From Dastarcus helophoroides (taxonomy: Eukaryota; Arthropoda; Insecta; Coleoptera; Bothrideridae), in the NCBI GenBank assembly GCA_028583605.1, contig CM053330.1:26863233-26927232 (forward strand): DNA of 64,000 nucleotides. Reading direction: 5' to 3'. Below, in pieces: positions 23,366-34,879 of the stretch. Within the stretch, counting starts at the first letter, position 1. Each line of letters starts with the position of its first letter. The notes under the pieces were generated by a model. The model was given only the letters and a program-made list of their open reading frames with translations, made no database searches and was not told the DNA's origin. A program made the translations under genes and the position numbers.

Positions 23366-24814
23366 TCAAGTTTAAAAAGAATCTTTTCTTTTAGGTCGAA
23401 TATTTAATTGAAAATGTTTAAAAAAATGTATAAATAAAATTTTAAAAAAAGTTCAGACTTTTTAAAAATCAAGTTTTCAAAGAGAGTCGAAATTTAAAAA
23501 AAAAAGTCTCAGCTTTTAAAAGGAGTCGAGATTTTCTTAAACATTTTATTAACAGGTTTCAAAAGTCGGACTTAAAAAAAAATCACAATTTTCAAATAAA
23601 GAATCGACAGTTTGCGAAAATTGTCAAAATTTCGAAAATAGTTGAAATTAAAAGGATAGTCAAAATTTTTAAATTTTCCAAAAATTTTAAATTTTAGAAT
23701 ATGACTAAAATTTTAAAAAATTCGGAATTTTCAACAAAGTGTGAATTAAAATAAAAAGTTGAAAATTTCAAAAAAGTGCAGATTTAAAAAAAGGTTAAAA
23801 TTTTCAATAAAGAAAGTCGAAATTTGTTGACAAGGCAAATATTTTTCGAATTTCCAAAACAAGTCAAAATTTTGCAGAAAAAGAAAAGGTCGAGATTTTA
23901 TAGCCAAAATTAAAAAAATATCAAAATTTGCAAAAGATTTGAGAATTTGTATCGAATTTACGAAATAATTCGTAATTTTAAAAAAGTTTAAATTTTGAAT
24001 AGTTGAGAAATTTGCACTCAACTTTTTAATCAAAACCAACATTTTCGAAACCGGAATATTGAAAACAAGTGAAAATTGTCAGATAGATCGAGGTTTTCAA
24101 AAATCGAAATATTGGGAAGTTAAAATTTTGAATCAAATTGGAACTTATTTTAAAAAGTCACCAATATTAAAATTTTAAAAAAATGGCAAATATTTCATAA
24201 AATTTAAACATTTTCAAAAAAAAATTGAAATTTTGAAAGAATTTCAAAAATAAAGAAGTAGCGAAATTTTCAACAAACTTTGCAAAAAAAAGTTAAAAAA
24301 TAGTTGACATTTAAATATAAATTAGTCAAAATTTTCCAAATAAAAATTATAAACAAAGATGGAATTTAGAAAAAAGTCGAAAATTAAAAAATTTACATTT
24401 TCAGAAAAAGTAAGAATTTTCAAATGGTAAAAATTTTAAAAAATGTAATAATTAATTTAAAAAAAATTATAAAAAAAACAGAACAAAAAACAGCTTAAAT
24501 ATTTGCGAAAATAGGAATATTTTTAAAAGAGTATTCTCAGTTTCTCAAAACAGTCAATATCAAAAAATAAAATAAGGTTGAGATTACAAGAAAAAATCTA
24601 AATTTTGCAATACAGTCGAAATTTGGAAAAAAATCCAACCTTTCAGAGAACGCGATATTATCAAAATTTTCATTGTCAAGTTTTTAAAGAAATCTAAAAT
24701 GTTTTAAAAGTAGCGTCTTGAAAATTTCAAAATTTTTAGTCGAAATCTTAAGAATTTTTAAACGCTGAACATTGTCGCAGCACCCCCATTAGTTTTGGCT
24801 ACGATCCGCCACTG

Positions 24815-24822
24815 ATTGGATG
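24815..24822 (+). repeat. hAT target-site duplication, right
   Basis: ATTGGATG, directly after CGCCACTG; identical to 14446-14453. Confidence 0.8.
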
Positions 24823-25324
24823 TTAAATCACTTGAATTTAGACTTATGAATGGTATTAACTGAACATTTACATTCGTTAATTTAAGTTGTTTTATTTCGG
24901 TTTTGTTAACATCTCTTTTGATTTGCCAGCGTTTCAACCCGTTTAATCACAGAACAATTAAAATAATTTTTATAATGTTATCTTTAGCTTAACAACAGCT
25001 TTATTAGTTTTACGATTTTCTTTAGATTTTTATTTATTAATAATTTAATTAAAAATTATATCTACCATTGCAAAATAATGTCTTCGACCCTAAATAGACC
25101 TATTTTTGTCTACATTTAGTTATTTTCCAAATAACGATTTAACTCCCAATGGCATCGAAAGCTACTGCTGCAATTAAAACGATTTCAGGCACTAGCAAAG
25201 CAAAACAAAACAAAATAAAATAGTTAAGGAAATTAAAATTAAATAATTTAAATTAACATAAATATTCAAAATAATCGTCATTCACATGTCACAATGACTT
25301 ATCACTTATTATTGACCTTTTAAG
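24823..25324. other. No gene recognised
   Basis: AT-rich DNA after the hAT-like element, with no coding frame or repeat that I could define. Confidence 0.6.
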
Positions 25325-25440
25325 TAAATGCGATCTCATGTCGTGCGTCCAATTTGCTCCGCGACCACAGCGTCCCTTTGTTATGCGACCAAATGCGCGG
25401 GTGCTTTTGTCCCGCGTCCAATTGTCCGCGACCTTCTGTC
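25325..25440 (-). repeat. Degenerate GC-richer tandem repeat
   Basis: On the minus strand a motif like GGTCGCGGACAATTGGACGC recurs with variations: GGTCGCATAACAAAGGGACG and GGTCGCGGAGCAAATTGGAC. The unit is roughly 22-45 bases, with alternating GGTCGC/GGACGC and ACAA elements. A related piece lies at 14085-14140. It looks like a decayed minisatellite inside an unknown element, not a gene. Confidence 0.45.
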
Positions 25441-25965
25441 GTAGAACCATACAACACCCTTGCTACCTTCAGAAATAAAAGTGCACATTTATGAATGTAT
25501 AAGTAAGGCAACCCTTTTATAAAGAAAAACTGTGTATACCCGACCAAAAAAACTGTAGTAATAAATCTAGAGTTTTTGATTATTTTCTTTAAAGTCAGTG
25601 GTCCTTTATGGTCCATAAATGCCATGGCAACACCTCAAAAGTGCGCAAAATGATATAGGGATTAAATTTTTGTGCAGTAAAAAAATGTATAAAAACGTGT
25701 AAATTAAAACAGAAAACATTATGCAACATTCCTTTTTTTATTATGAGGAAGCTTAAAAACGTATTCATACAAGGGTAAAATAACTTAAATGTGTCAAATT
25801 TGAATAAATTTACAACAAAAGGTTTAAATTTCATTTATCAATAATTGTGAAAGTTTTGATGCTATATTAATATTTAAGAATTTTAAGTTTTTCGATATGG
25901 GAATTACGAAAAGGCAACGACAAAGACAAACTTCAAATCTAATGTTGGAAGTATATCACTTACTT
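25441..25965. other. No gene recognised
   Basis: AT-rich. Two minus-strand open frames (79 and 101 codons) overlap here but lack any domain and have a composition like the flanking DNA. Confidence 0.5.
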
Positions 25966-25969
25966 AAAT

Positions 25970-26280
25970 AAATTTTAGGGTTTCGCACCTCAAAAGAAAA
26001 ACAATAGAATCCTTATGTCACTCTCGTGTCCGTTTGTCCATATATTACAAAAAGATTTTCCTTCAAAATTATGTACCGTAGAAATTTGAAATTTTGCACA
26101 GCGAAAAATGAAGTTTTAGTTAAATATATAGCGTGAGGTATCATTTAGAAAAGCTGCCTCTAACGATCCTAAAATATTGTTTTTGAATAATTTTCAGTCC
26201 AGTCGTCTTAAAGATACAGCTCAAAATATGTCAGAGATGATAGTCCCCCTCACTCCTGTTCCACTAGGTTTCTAAAGAAA
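25970..26280 (+). repeat. Insect-type interspersed repeat
   Basis: The sequence GGGTTTCGCACCTCAAAAG, then AATCCTTATGTCACTCTCG and TCCGTTTGTCC, resembles a repeat widespread in insect genomes that reads 'gtttcgtacctcaaaaggaaaaa...cttataggatcac...gtctgtccg'. Identity is judged from memory of that consensus, so the family is not named. Confidence 0.4.
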
Positions 26281-26319
26281 AAAAATTAAGTAATTTACAT
26301 TTTCAACATTTACTTCGTA

Positions 26320-26500
26320 GAATTCTTTAATATTCATAACTATTGAAATTTATTAACGATTAAGAAGCAACAGATATTAAAAATTCCACAATGTTTAGAT
26401 AAATATTTGCTAACACCGGACCAGTTTCACATTACTGCATCATCGGCGGTTATACCAGCAATTTGTGTAGTTGTTGTTATGCTAATAAGCTCCATGGATC
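26320..26500 (+). repeat. Dispersed 'AAAAATTCCAC' repeat copy
   Basis: Shares 'AAAAATTCCACAATG', 'ATAAATATTTGCTAACACCGG' as separate short blocks, then GCATCATCGGCGGTTATACC and 'AATTTGTGTAGTTGTTG' with the copy at 12903-13022, in the same orientation. Confidence 0.65.
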
Positions 26501-26726
26501 ACAGATAATCAAAGATCAAAGATAAGCTTAAAATTTGTAATCTTTACACCAAAAAATATAAAACTTACAATTTTTAGATTCATAGCATCAACATTTTTTC
26601 AATTAGTGAGAAATTTCGGAATAAAATTTAAACTTTGAACGACCTGTATTCGTAAACCAATCGTAATATTTTTGTGTCTAGTATTTCCAGTTTGGCGTTG
26701 GTCGATTCTTTCTGACGGACCATATA

Positions 26727-28499
26727 CCGGGTGTTTTTTTTAGTTGGGAGGTTAGCTTTATATGGAGTACTACTTATTGTAAAGGCAAACTGATTCTGTC
26801 AATGGAGCTAATCGGCGCTAAAATATCTTCTAAAAATATTTTCAACTTCCCCCCACTACCGGTTATGCGGGAAGTAGACATCAACTTTTTTATTTTAAAT
26901 AGCAACCCCCAAATTTTATATTTTATTAAGATTTTACGTAAAAAAATAAGGCGTGTTTATGTATACATGTTTATTGCTGGCTTTGATACTTTTAAAGATA
27001 TTTCAATTTTTCAAAAATAAAATGACAGAAAAGAGGATTATTTTGACTCTTTGTATCTTTTTTATTATTTGCAGTAAAAACATAAAATTTCGGTCGAAGT
27101 CGCGGAATATTATAAAGACTACAATAATGTAATCAGATTTTAAATTTATTATACAGGATGATGGAAATTCTATAATTTTTACTGTTTTTGTTTTATTCAA
27201 AAAAAACTCTGTTTTTTAAAATGGGAACGGTATGTTTTTTAATCATTTTTGGATTCTTCACATAAAAGAAAGAAAAAAGTTATATTTCTTTTTTTATTAA
27301 TTTTGTGCCACTACAGAGATATTTTACATAAATCTTGAAATAAAAAGAATTAAATATCTCTTTTTTGTTTAAGTAGGAAATTAACTATAGGCAATAAAAG
27401 CTTGAAGAATTAATCATAATAAGTAATAGGAAAATAGACTAATTGACAAAAAATTTACATCAGGAACAAGGACGGTTTTCTGTTTCAATACATTTAAAGG
27501 CATATTTTAAGATTTCGAATTGAGTAACCTTTTTAAGCACATCCGATTGTTCCTATCGTTATGCTTGTCATGCAGTAGTCGTAAAAAAATCAATAAATAA
27601 TTTCCATTTCGATTTTCATTATAAAATTTAACGCTTACAAATCCTGAGTTCTAATCTAATAGCATAACAGTTAAAGGACGAATTTTCTTGAACATTTGTT
27701 GTTGATTTTCATTACTCCAAAAATCAGAACTCTGTTTAACAAACCACTTACATTCGTGGCTCCTTAAATATTTTTCAATAAATATTCTAACAATTAGTTG
27801 AAAACTTATTCGTCTTGTACGGTTATCTTTTAAATGTTATTTAGCCTAAAATTTTTAGGCCTTGTGGTTTTTTTTTGTTTTTGAAAATTTTTTTGTGTAC
27901 TACCAATTTGCTGCTAGAGATAAAAATATATATTTTTCTTTTTTATTTTGAATTATATCTCTGTAACGGTGCAGAATTTTAAAAAATAAGTCATATAACT
28001 TTTTTCTTTTTTTTACGTGAAGAATCCAAAAATGAATAAAAAACACATAGTTCCCTTTTAAAAAAGCAGAGTTTATTTGAATAAAACAAAAACAATAAAG
28101 ATCATAAAATTTTCATCACCCTGTGTAATAAACGTTATTATAGTCTCCATATTATTCCATGACTTCGACCCAAATTTCATGTTTTTGCTGCAAATAACAA
28201 AAAAGATATAAAGAGTCAAAATAACCCTCTTTTCTGTAATTTTTTTTTTCGAAAAATTAAAATATCTTTAAAACTATCAAAGGTAGCAATAAGCATGTAT
28301 ACATAAACTCACCTTATTTTTTACGTAAAATCCAAATAAAGTATAAAATTTGAGGGTATAACCGGAAGTGGGAGGAAGTTGAAAACATTTTTAAAAGGTA
28401 GTTTAGCTTCCATTAGCCCCATCGATAAAATCAGTTTACCTTTATAATAAGTGATATTCCATATAAAGGTAACCTCCCAAATAAAAAAAAAACACCCAG
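26727..28499. mobile_element. Fold-back element C (long inverted repeats)
   Basis: A 1.77-kb unit of two inverted halves flanked by TA (26725-26726 and 28500-28501). The left end is CCGGGTGTTTTTTTTAGTTG and the right end, reversed, is CTGGGTGTTTTTTTTTTATT. Arms include GGGAGGTTAGCTTTATATGG pairing with CCATATAAAGGTAACCTCCC, GGTCGAAGTCGCGGAATATT pairing with a block near 28154-28173, and GATTCTTCACATAAAAG pairing with one near 28010-28026. The arms are about 600 bases each, with about 550 bases between them. No transposase frame is present. The ends and TA fit a mariner-type non-autonomous element. Confidence 0.8.
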
Positions 28500-28501
28500 T
28501 A

Positions 28502-29812
28502 TATAATCGCCAATTTTTAATTTGTAGATATCGATTTTCGTCGAATTAAAATTAAAAATATATATTTTTCATAGAATATAACCTCGATTTCTAAAAATTT
28601 TGACCAATACCATTCGACCTTTTCCGAATTTTCAGCTAAACACGAAATTTATTTCTAAAAAATCATTTATTTTCAAGTTTTAAAATCGAAAATTTCCATG
28701 TTTAATTAGAAATTAAGATTTTTTTAGAACTCTAGCGCAAAGATTTAATTTTTTATAAATTTCAATGTCTCAAAGTCTTAATTTTTTTCTCAAAAATCCT
28801 ACGTTTATTTTGCATTTTTTGAAATTTTTTTGATCTAGAAGTATTACTGTTTTCATGTTAACACATCGATATTAAAATATCGATATTTAGAAAGAATAAA
28901 TGAAGATTTTTAAAAAACATCGATGTGTTATTTGCATTTTGATTCCATGCGCATCAGTAGCGTGCATGCAGCAACTTTTACTAATAGGGAAGCTGGCAAA
29001 GAAACAAAAAAACTTCGTTGGTGTTTTTTTTTCCAAATTTCAGGGCCAAAGAGCTTTGTAACTTAACCATGCAAACTTTTACTTTCGATTGTAATGGTCT
29101 TTCATCCGCGCTTGGAAAAAAAAATCAACCCAAATTTGGCAAAAAAAGAATGGGGTTTTGAAAAAAATAACACAAATTTGGGATTAAATTTCAAATTTCA
29201 AAATAAGACTCGACCATTATAAAAGAGATTTCCTTAAAATTTTGAAATTGAAAATTTGAATTGAATTGAAATTTTGAAGAAAAATCAAAATATGACGAAT
29301 TCAAAAGTTCCTAAAAAATTAGGTTTATAAAAAATTTAGTTATATCAATATATCAATTTCAGAAAAAGTAATAATTGGAAATGTAAACACAAAATTAAAG
29401 GAAAAGTTTTCAAAATTTTGAAAAGTATCAGAATTTTGAATTTAGAAAAATCGGTATCGTAAAATTAACGAATAGTTTTTTGAATTTGTAATTGAATTAA
29501 GTATAAAAGATAAATAAAAAATTGAAACTCTAAGCTTGGAATTTCGATAAAAATTTGAAGTTTTAAAAAATATAATTTATATAAAAAAATTTTAAATTTC
29601 TGGATTTAACTCAAAATTTGAAAACGATCATTATTATAAAAATTTTGAAAAAAACAAACTAAATTTATAAAAAATAAATAAAAAGCTTTGATTTGCGTTT
29701 AGATAAAAAGTAGATAAATTAAAATTAAAAACCTGAAATTAGTAAACTAAAATATTGTATGTAAACCCGAAATTTTCAAAAAGAATCTAAATTTCGAAAT
29801 TAAACCCGCCAA
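28502..29812. repeat. AT-rich 'AAATTTCGAAAATTT' texture block
   Basis: Long stretch of alternating short A- and T-runs with recurring 'AAATTTTGAAA', 'TTTAAATTT' and 'AAAATTTCGA' words and no frame. The texture is the same as the interior of the hAT-like element at 14.5-24.8 kb and blocks at 31.3-34.1 and 42.9-44.7 kb. A related origin is inferred. Confidence 0.45.
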
Positions 29813-30030
29813 TTAAAAAACCATTTACATCATTAAATTGTAGGGGAAAAGATGCATTCAGGATTATAATCAAATTTTTGTAATTAACTGAAAAGAAGCT
29901 ACAAACAATTTAGGATTTTCAAAAATTTTCAATTTTTTAAAATTGTACTAAAACTGGTAAAGATAAAACATTTTTGTTATGACCAGATAATTTGTTCTAC
30001 AAAATTGGCCTGGGTTTGTAAAAACCTCGA
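29813..30030 (+). repeat. Dispersed repeat R2, copy 1
   Basis: Starts with 'CCATTTACATCATTAAATTG' and contains 'GTAATTAACTGAAAAGAAGC', 'TGTTATGACCAGATAATTTG' and 'GGCCTGGGTTTGTAAAAACC'. Two more copies are at about 37042-37265 (inverted) and 39805-40000. Confidence 0.6.
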
Positions 30031-31275
30031 TCCTCTATCTCTGCTGGAAATAGTAGTAATAGGGCAAAACCAACGAAAATGGGATGAATTATACACACGA
30101 AATTTGAAGAAAAGAAATCGACAATTCGAGATTGAAGCATTTTGAAAAAAAATAAAAATAAATAAATAAATAAAATTAAAGAAAACAAGCCAAACATAAA
30201 AAGAATTGTAATTAATCGATAGACGATATGATCCGGCGCATTCGCCAAAAAAAATATTTCGTTAGAAATTTTTCTGTAGAGACAATTTTTCGTAGAGCCT
30301 CCAAACTCCGGGTAGATTTTTTTTGAGCTTCCTATTCTATCGTATGCAGGCTTAATAACAGCGAATTAACGAAGTGAAGTAAACAACACAAACGATAACA
30401 AACCTACAACAAAAACATGTTAGCTGTTATCCTTGGTAATTGGTTGGTAATTTCGGCATGAAATTTCCACTATATCCTACGCTCTTTTTTAAATGGTCAT
30501 TACGGGTGTATTTTTAAACTCGAATAGCTATTTTAATGATTCCAAACTGATGTGGTATATTTTCACTGCGAGAACATTTGACGCGGGAGGTCAACATTTT
30601 TACAGTCTGAATTCTAACTTTAATCGAACCTCACACATAAAATATATCGAAATAATTGACACCGTGGTTTTTCAATTAAAATTAATTCAGCTTGTCCAAA
30701 CATTAACCAAGCATATTCTTATTCTAGAGAGTTAGAGTTTCTGGATACATCAAGGCAACATAAAAGTGTAATGAAACGAGTCCTAGTCCGTTAATATAAT
30801 TTCTTTCTTTGTCTACTTAAACAAAAAAGAGGTTTTCGAATAGATCAATACAAAATAAAAGTGGTAAATTCTAATATTAGAATTTTATATTAAGGGCGCA
30901 CCTTCCTTCAGCTCGATTAGTACGTAATTGGGAAGTTCTTGGGGGAAAGACCTGAAACAAAGCAGGAAAAAAATTAGATTGGCAGCATTACCACTCACTT
31001 ACTAAATTTTTCAACAAAAAATTTGACCTATAAATGAACACATACTCGTAAACTTCCACGTCAACGTCCTGCTTATTAGCTCGAATCTAAATACATATAA
31101 TTGGATCCCCATTGAGGTGTTATTTAAATTATTGCCAAATTAGATGCCTTTGCAATGTTAAACCAGTGCATTCTGCCGAATTAACTAAATCAAGTGGAAC
31201 ATTTTAATGAAATTTAGTAGAGAGCTGCTCGGAATTAGCCGTAATTTACACTTTATGGAGAAAACTTTGTTCCAT
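30031..31275. other. No gene recognised
   Basis: Mixed AT-rich DNA. Frames of 83 (minus) and 80 (plus) codons lack recognisable domains. Confidence 0.55.
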
Positions 31276-32034
31276 CGAATATTTGTTTTTAAATTTCCCA
31301 AATTTTGAAAAAAAGTCTTAGCATTTGAAATACACTAAGAAAAACTGAACGTTGAGGTTTCATGGTTCAATATTATTTGTCCTGTATCCCGCCTAACAGT
31401 CCTTTGGACTAAACAAAACATTCAAAAAAATAGGTGAATTCTATTTTACCTTGAATTTTTGATTTTTGGGGAAATTCTATGTTTAAACAGGAAGGTACTA
31501 TTTATATAAACATCTTAACTTTAAACTTGGAATTTCGAGAAATTTGTATATTTTCTATTTTCTCTTAGTTTCATTTTTTTGTTTTAGTAATTTCCAGATT
31601 AAACTTGACATGTATTCCTAAACTCTGTATTTTTTCGAAATTTTTATTTTTTTTTTTCGAAACTTCAAGTTAAAAGTTGCAATTTTTATTTACTTCTCTG
31701 GATATTTCAATTTAAAAATCAAGTTTTAAACGTTTTCTAAAAAATAAAAGTTTGATTCAAATTTATTTAAAATATCAACTCGAAAGCTAACCTTTTTTTC
31801 GACGTTGCGACATTTTTCTCAAAATTTATAGGAAAACATGATTTTTTTATACAGTATTTGTTTTGAAATGTCTATTTTTTTCAAACCCCAAAGTTGAGAC
31901 TTGAAATATATACAATTATTTGCAAAATTTCAATATAGGATCGAAACTTCCAAAAATTAATTCAAACTTTTCCTATTTTGATTTTAAAATTAAACTTGAA
32001 GATTAATTTTAATTTTTTCTCGGAATTGCACTGT
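31276..32034. repeat. AT-rich texture block, left part
   Basis: Alternating A/T runs as at 28.5-29.8 kb, with words such as 'TTTCAATTTAAAA' and 'AACTTCAAGTTAAAA'. It is interrupted at about 32035 by the Penelope-like fragment and resumes at about 33021. Confidence 0.45.
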
Positions 32035-33020
32035 AACAATTGATGACTGATTCTAACCATTGCATACAACACAAAATGGCATGCTTCAACTTCCTTGCCC
32101 ATCGCCTTCTGAGTCTTCCCCTTAATAGGGAAAGATTCGGAAAGAAGTTGAAGACAATTAAACATGTAGCTAAAGTTAATGGATTCATTCCAAATTTTTT
32201 TTATAAAATTGTTAATAAGAAAAAATTCAAATGTGAATTGGTGAATATCATCATTTTCCGTGCTAATGAAAACAAAAACTTTAAGTTCGTCTCACTTTCA
32301 TTTGAACCCTTACTTATGCATAGTTTGGGTGGAATTTTACGAAACAGGGCTTCCGGGTTGTTTATAGTTCTAACGGCAAATTAGATTCTCTTTTGGGTAG
32401 TTTAAAGGATAAAGTAGAGCAAACGGATAAGTCCGGTATTTACCAAATTTCATGTAGGGATTGTCCTTATAAAATCATAAGTATGTCGGGCGAACTAGAC
32501 GATCTCTTAAAATCCGACTGAAGGAGCATTTGGCTCATTTGAGCTACGAAAGAACCGAGAAGTCAAGTGTGGCTCGACATACCTTTGAATTAGATCATAG
32601 GATAGATAATAATATTAAATTGTTAAGAGTAGTAAATAAAAATTATATGTTAAATGCATGTGAAAGCTTAACCATCCATAAGGCTGGAGACAACCTTATG
32701 AATGGTTGCGCTGGGCCTTTAGGCCATTCATCTCTGTTAGAAATAGCTAAGGTTGATAGATAAGGAATTGTGACACTACGACATGTATGATTAGATGCGC
32801 ATGCGCGTTCGGATGCGGTCGATTATGCACGAAGTGATATTCTTAGTATATAAGGGTAAATTTTAAGATGAGGTTTTAGTTTCTCTTTGAAGATGACTGC
32901 TTGGCTGTCGAAACGCGTTAGAGCACCCTTTGTTGTGTTTTTTAATATTTCTTGCTTTCAGAGGACAAGTTCTGTATTTCAATTTTTGAAGATAACCAGA
33001 GACCAGTCCGTTGCACCAAG
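32035..33020 (+). mobile_element. Penelope-like element, 5'-truncated
   Basis: Contains the end of the reverse transcriptase, a GIY-YIG endonuclease remnant and a 3' tail. The tail holds GCTTGGCTGTCGAAACGCGT (32899-32918) and ends near ACCAGTCCGTTGC. The same tail is found inverted at 63882-64000 and as a fragment at 45405-45490, which defines the 3' boundary. It sits inside AT-rich repeat DNA, so it inserted there. The 5' part of the RT is missing. Confidence 0.75.
32040..32763 (+). pseudogene. Penelope RT C-terminus and GIY-YIG endonuclease, broken
   Basis: Penelope proteins join a reverse transcriptase to a GIY-YIG nuclease that cuts the target. Here the first part (32040-32384) reads KMACFNFLAHRLLSLPLNRE and KLKTIKHVAKVNGFIPN, the usual segment after the RT catalytic core. 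Then, in another frame, KSGIYQISCRDC (about 32429-32464) supplies the GIY motif, followed by a decayed YIG (now IIS). A third frame gives the KEHLAHLSY region and ARHTFELDHRID (about 32518-32606). Two frameshifts and a TGA at 32519-32521 break it. The GIY motif and the later His-rich part are seen; the YIG motif is not intact. Confidence 0.75.
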
Positions 33021-34145
33021 CTGTAAACTGAAAATTTATTTCAAAATTAGATTTTTAAAATCGAAATTTCAACTGTCTTTTGGTAATTTTGCGTTTAACG
33101 GGTTATTAGAGTTTTTCGTTAAATTTTCAGTTGAAAGTTTTTTTCTTAAAATGTTGACAGAAATATTTCCCAAATTACCAAAATATACATTGTATTATTA
33201 TGCACTGATAAAATTTAAACTTCTCTTTAAAAAAGTTTGTATTTAAATTTAAAATGTCGATCTTTTTTTAGACATTTCGGATTAAATTTGACTATTATTC
33301 AAATTTCCAAGTTTAAACTTTGCCTGTTTATTTTTATAAAATTTTAAAGAGTTTATTGAAATTTTGCAGTTTTACTAAAGATTTTAAATATATAACGTTT
33401 TTCTCTAAATTTCAAGTGAAAATTTGAATTTCTTTTTATAAATTTGTGTAATTTAATTTATTTAGCTAATTGCTAATACATCAAAAAAGTATTTAGGTGT
33501 TAAATCTTTTATTTCAACGTTTATGTTTTAAAATGTTTAAAAACAGAATTTTAAAATTCGGATTTTAAAATTAACAATCTAAACAAAAAAGTAAAATTTA
33601 AAAATTAAACTTCTGCTTTTGACTTAAAAATTTTGTAAGAATGGAAGATAAAGTTCGGAATTTTAAGTTTAAATTGGACAGTATTAGTGGAATTTCTGAG
33701 AAAAAGCTTTTCGAGATTCAACTCAAAATTTCAACCTTCAATTTAAAATATTTTAAAAGAGTACAAATTTCGAGCTTTGAATTCAATGTTCTTCCCAAAA
33801 TCGAAATAAACAGCAAAACTTTAAAATCAAAGTTGCAGTTCGAACAATTTTTTTCCTTTTTTTTTCAAAACTGAACTCGAAATTTCTACTAAGACCTATA
33901 TTTTGAAAACAAAGAAAGTTTGAAATTAAAATGGGGGTTTAGACATTTTAATAGAATTGTCAATTGGGTGAGATTTTGAGGGTAAATTTAATATTTAGAG
34001 CCAAACACTTTTATGAAAAATTTTGAATTTGAATTGAAACTTCTCAGTTTTCTTTCTTGAACTGTGCATTTTAAAGTCAAAATAGTTTGCTGTCAAGTTT
34101 TTAATTCGAGAAAATATTATAAATGTTAATCTTAGACTGGAAATT
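33021..34145. repeat. AT-rich texture block, right part
   Basis: Continuation of the alternating A/T-run texture. Open frames here (119 codons at 32887-33246; 77 codons at 33641-33874) are Phe/Lys/Ile-rich translations of this texture and are not taken as genes. Confidence 0.45.
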
Positions 34146-34149
34146 TTCA

Positions 34150-34875
34150 AGTATTTTTAAAAATTTTGATTTTAAAATAAATCTTTTTGCCCCGACTTTG
34201 TCGCGAGAAACTTGACAGTTCTACTTTAAAAATAGATTTCTGTCAATTTTACAAGCTATGATGTTGTGGATACTGTTTTAACTTTGGATAGCTGATTATA
34301 GTATATTGTTTTTCTGTTAATTTTTACGCAATATTTTAGACCCATTCGTTTTATTGTGCGTACCTATAAATGGGAAAATGTGTTGCGTTGTATCTATCAA
34401 TACGGCTCCGCCGTGCTATCTTATGATAACATTGCTGCTCAGGATTACTTTTTGCTTAAAATGGAAATCGTTTTTTTAGGCTGAGCAACTAGCAGAAATA
34501 AAACAATGTTTAATAGAAGTGCTATTATCGATGTCATATCTAAAACAAAACTAATCGATGTCTTAATTTAATAAACTATGAAATTGCATAAACTGTTTGT
34601 AACTTTGGATAGTTGATTACATAAAGTTATATTTCTGTTTTTACCTTTACATATGTAATACTAAAGAAGGTATCTTAGCTAACCATTAACAGACCAATGC
34701 ACAATCTAAATCTCTGGATATGGAAACCTAAACTTGGATAGTAGGATTATATTAATGACTGTACCAGGAAATGGGCCACTAGAAAGTTTTTTTTTAGAAA
34801 ATAGAACCTCGAGGAAGTTAAAAAGCATATTCACATTTTCTAGTGGACGAAGTCGCGGGTAACAGCTAGTTATTA
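34150..34875 (+). repeat. Interspersed repeat ending GAAGTCGCGGGTAACAGCTAG
   Basis: The end GACGAAGTCGCGGGTAACAG (about 34845-34866) is a tail type common to short interspersed or RTE-derived repeats in insects. Two near-copies of 'TAACTTTGGATAG.TGATTA' (about 34279 and 34601) occur inside, suggesting internal duplication. The left border is uncertain. Confidence 0.4.
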
Positions 34876-34879
34876 ATAC

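Larger units (their letters stand above)
14454..24814. mobile_element. Non-autonomous hAT-like element, split by a BEL retrotransposon
   Basis: The element starts CAGTGGCGCTTAGG and ends CGATCCGCCACTG, so the outer 8 bases are inverted (CAGTGGCG), a typical hAT end. It is flanked by an identical 8-bp duplication ATTGGATG (14446-14453 and 24815-24822), the hAT duplication length. Without the inserted BEL element (16936-23365) it is about 3.9 kb. The interior is made of short alternating A- and T-runs such as 'TTTTTCGAAATTTC', T-rich on the left and mostly A-rich on the right, which gives a loose inverted symmetry. There is no transposase frame. Near both ends a GCGGCACCCCCA / GCAGCACCCCCA block occurs in the same orientation. 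Confidence 0.78.

Noticed and set aside
23746..24042. 98-codon minus-strand frame
   Set aside because: Translation of A/T-run texture inside the hAT-like element; Phe/Asn/Ile-rich with no domain.
25320..25625. 101-codon minus-strand frame with a low-AT N-terminal part
   Set aside because: The GC-richer portion is a degenerate tandem repeat (GGTCGC/GGACGC) and not coding-like.
32887..33246. 119-codon plus-strand frame after the Penelope fragment
   Set aside because: The first part is Penelope tail and the rest is A/T-run texture; it is rich in Phe, Lys and Leu and has no domain.
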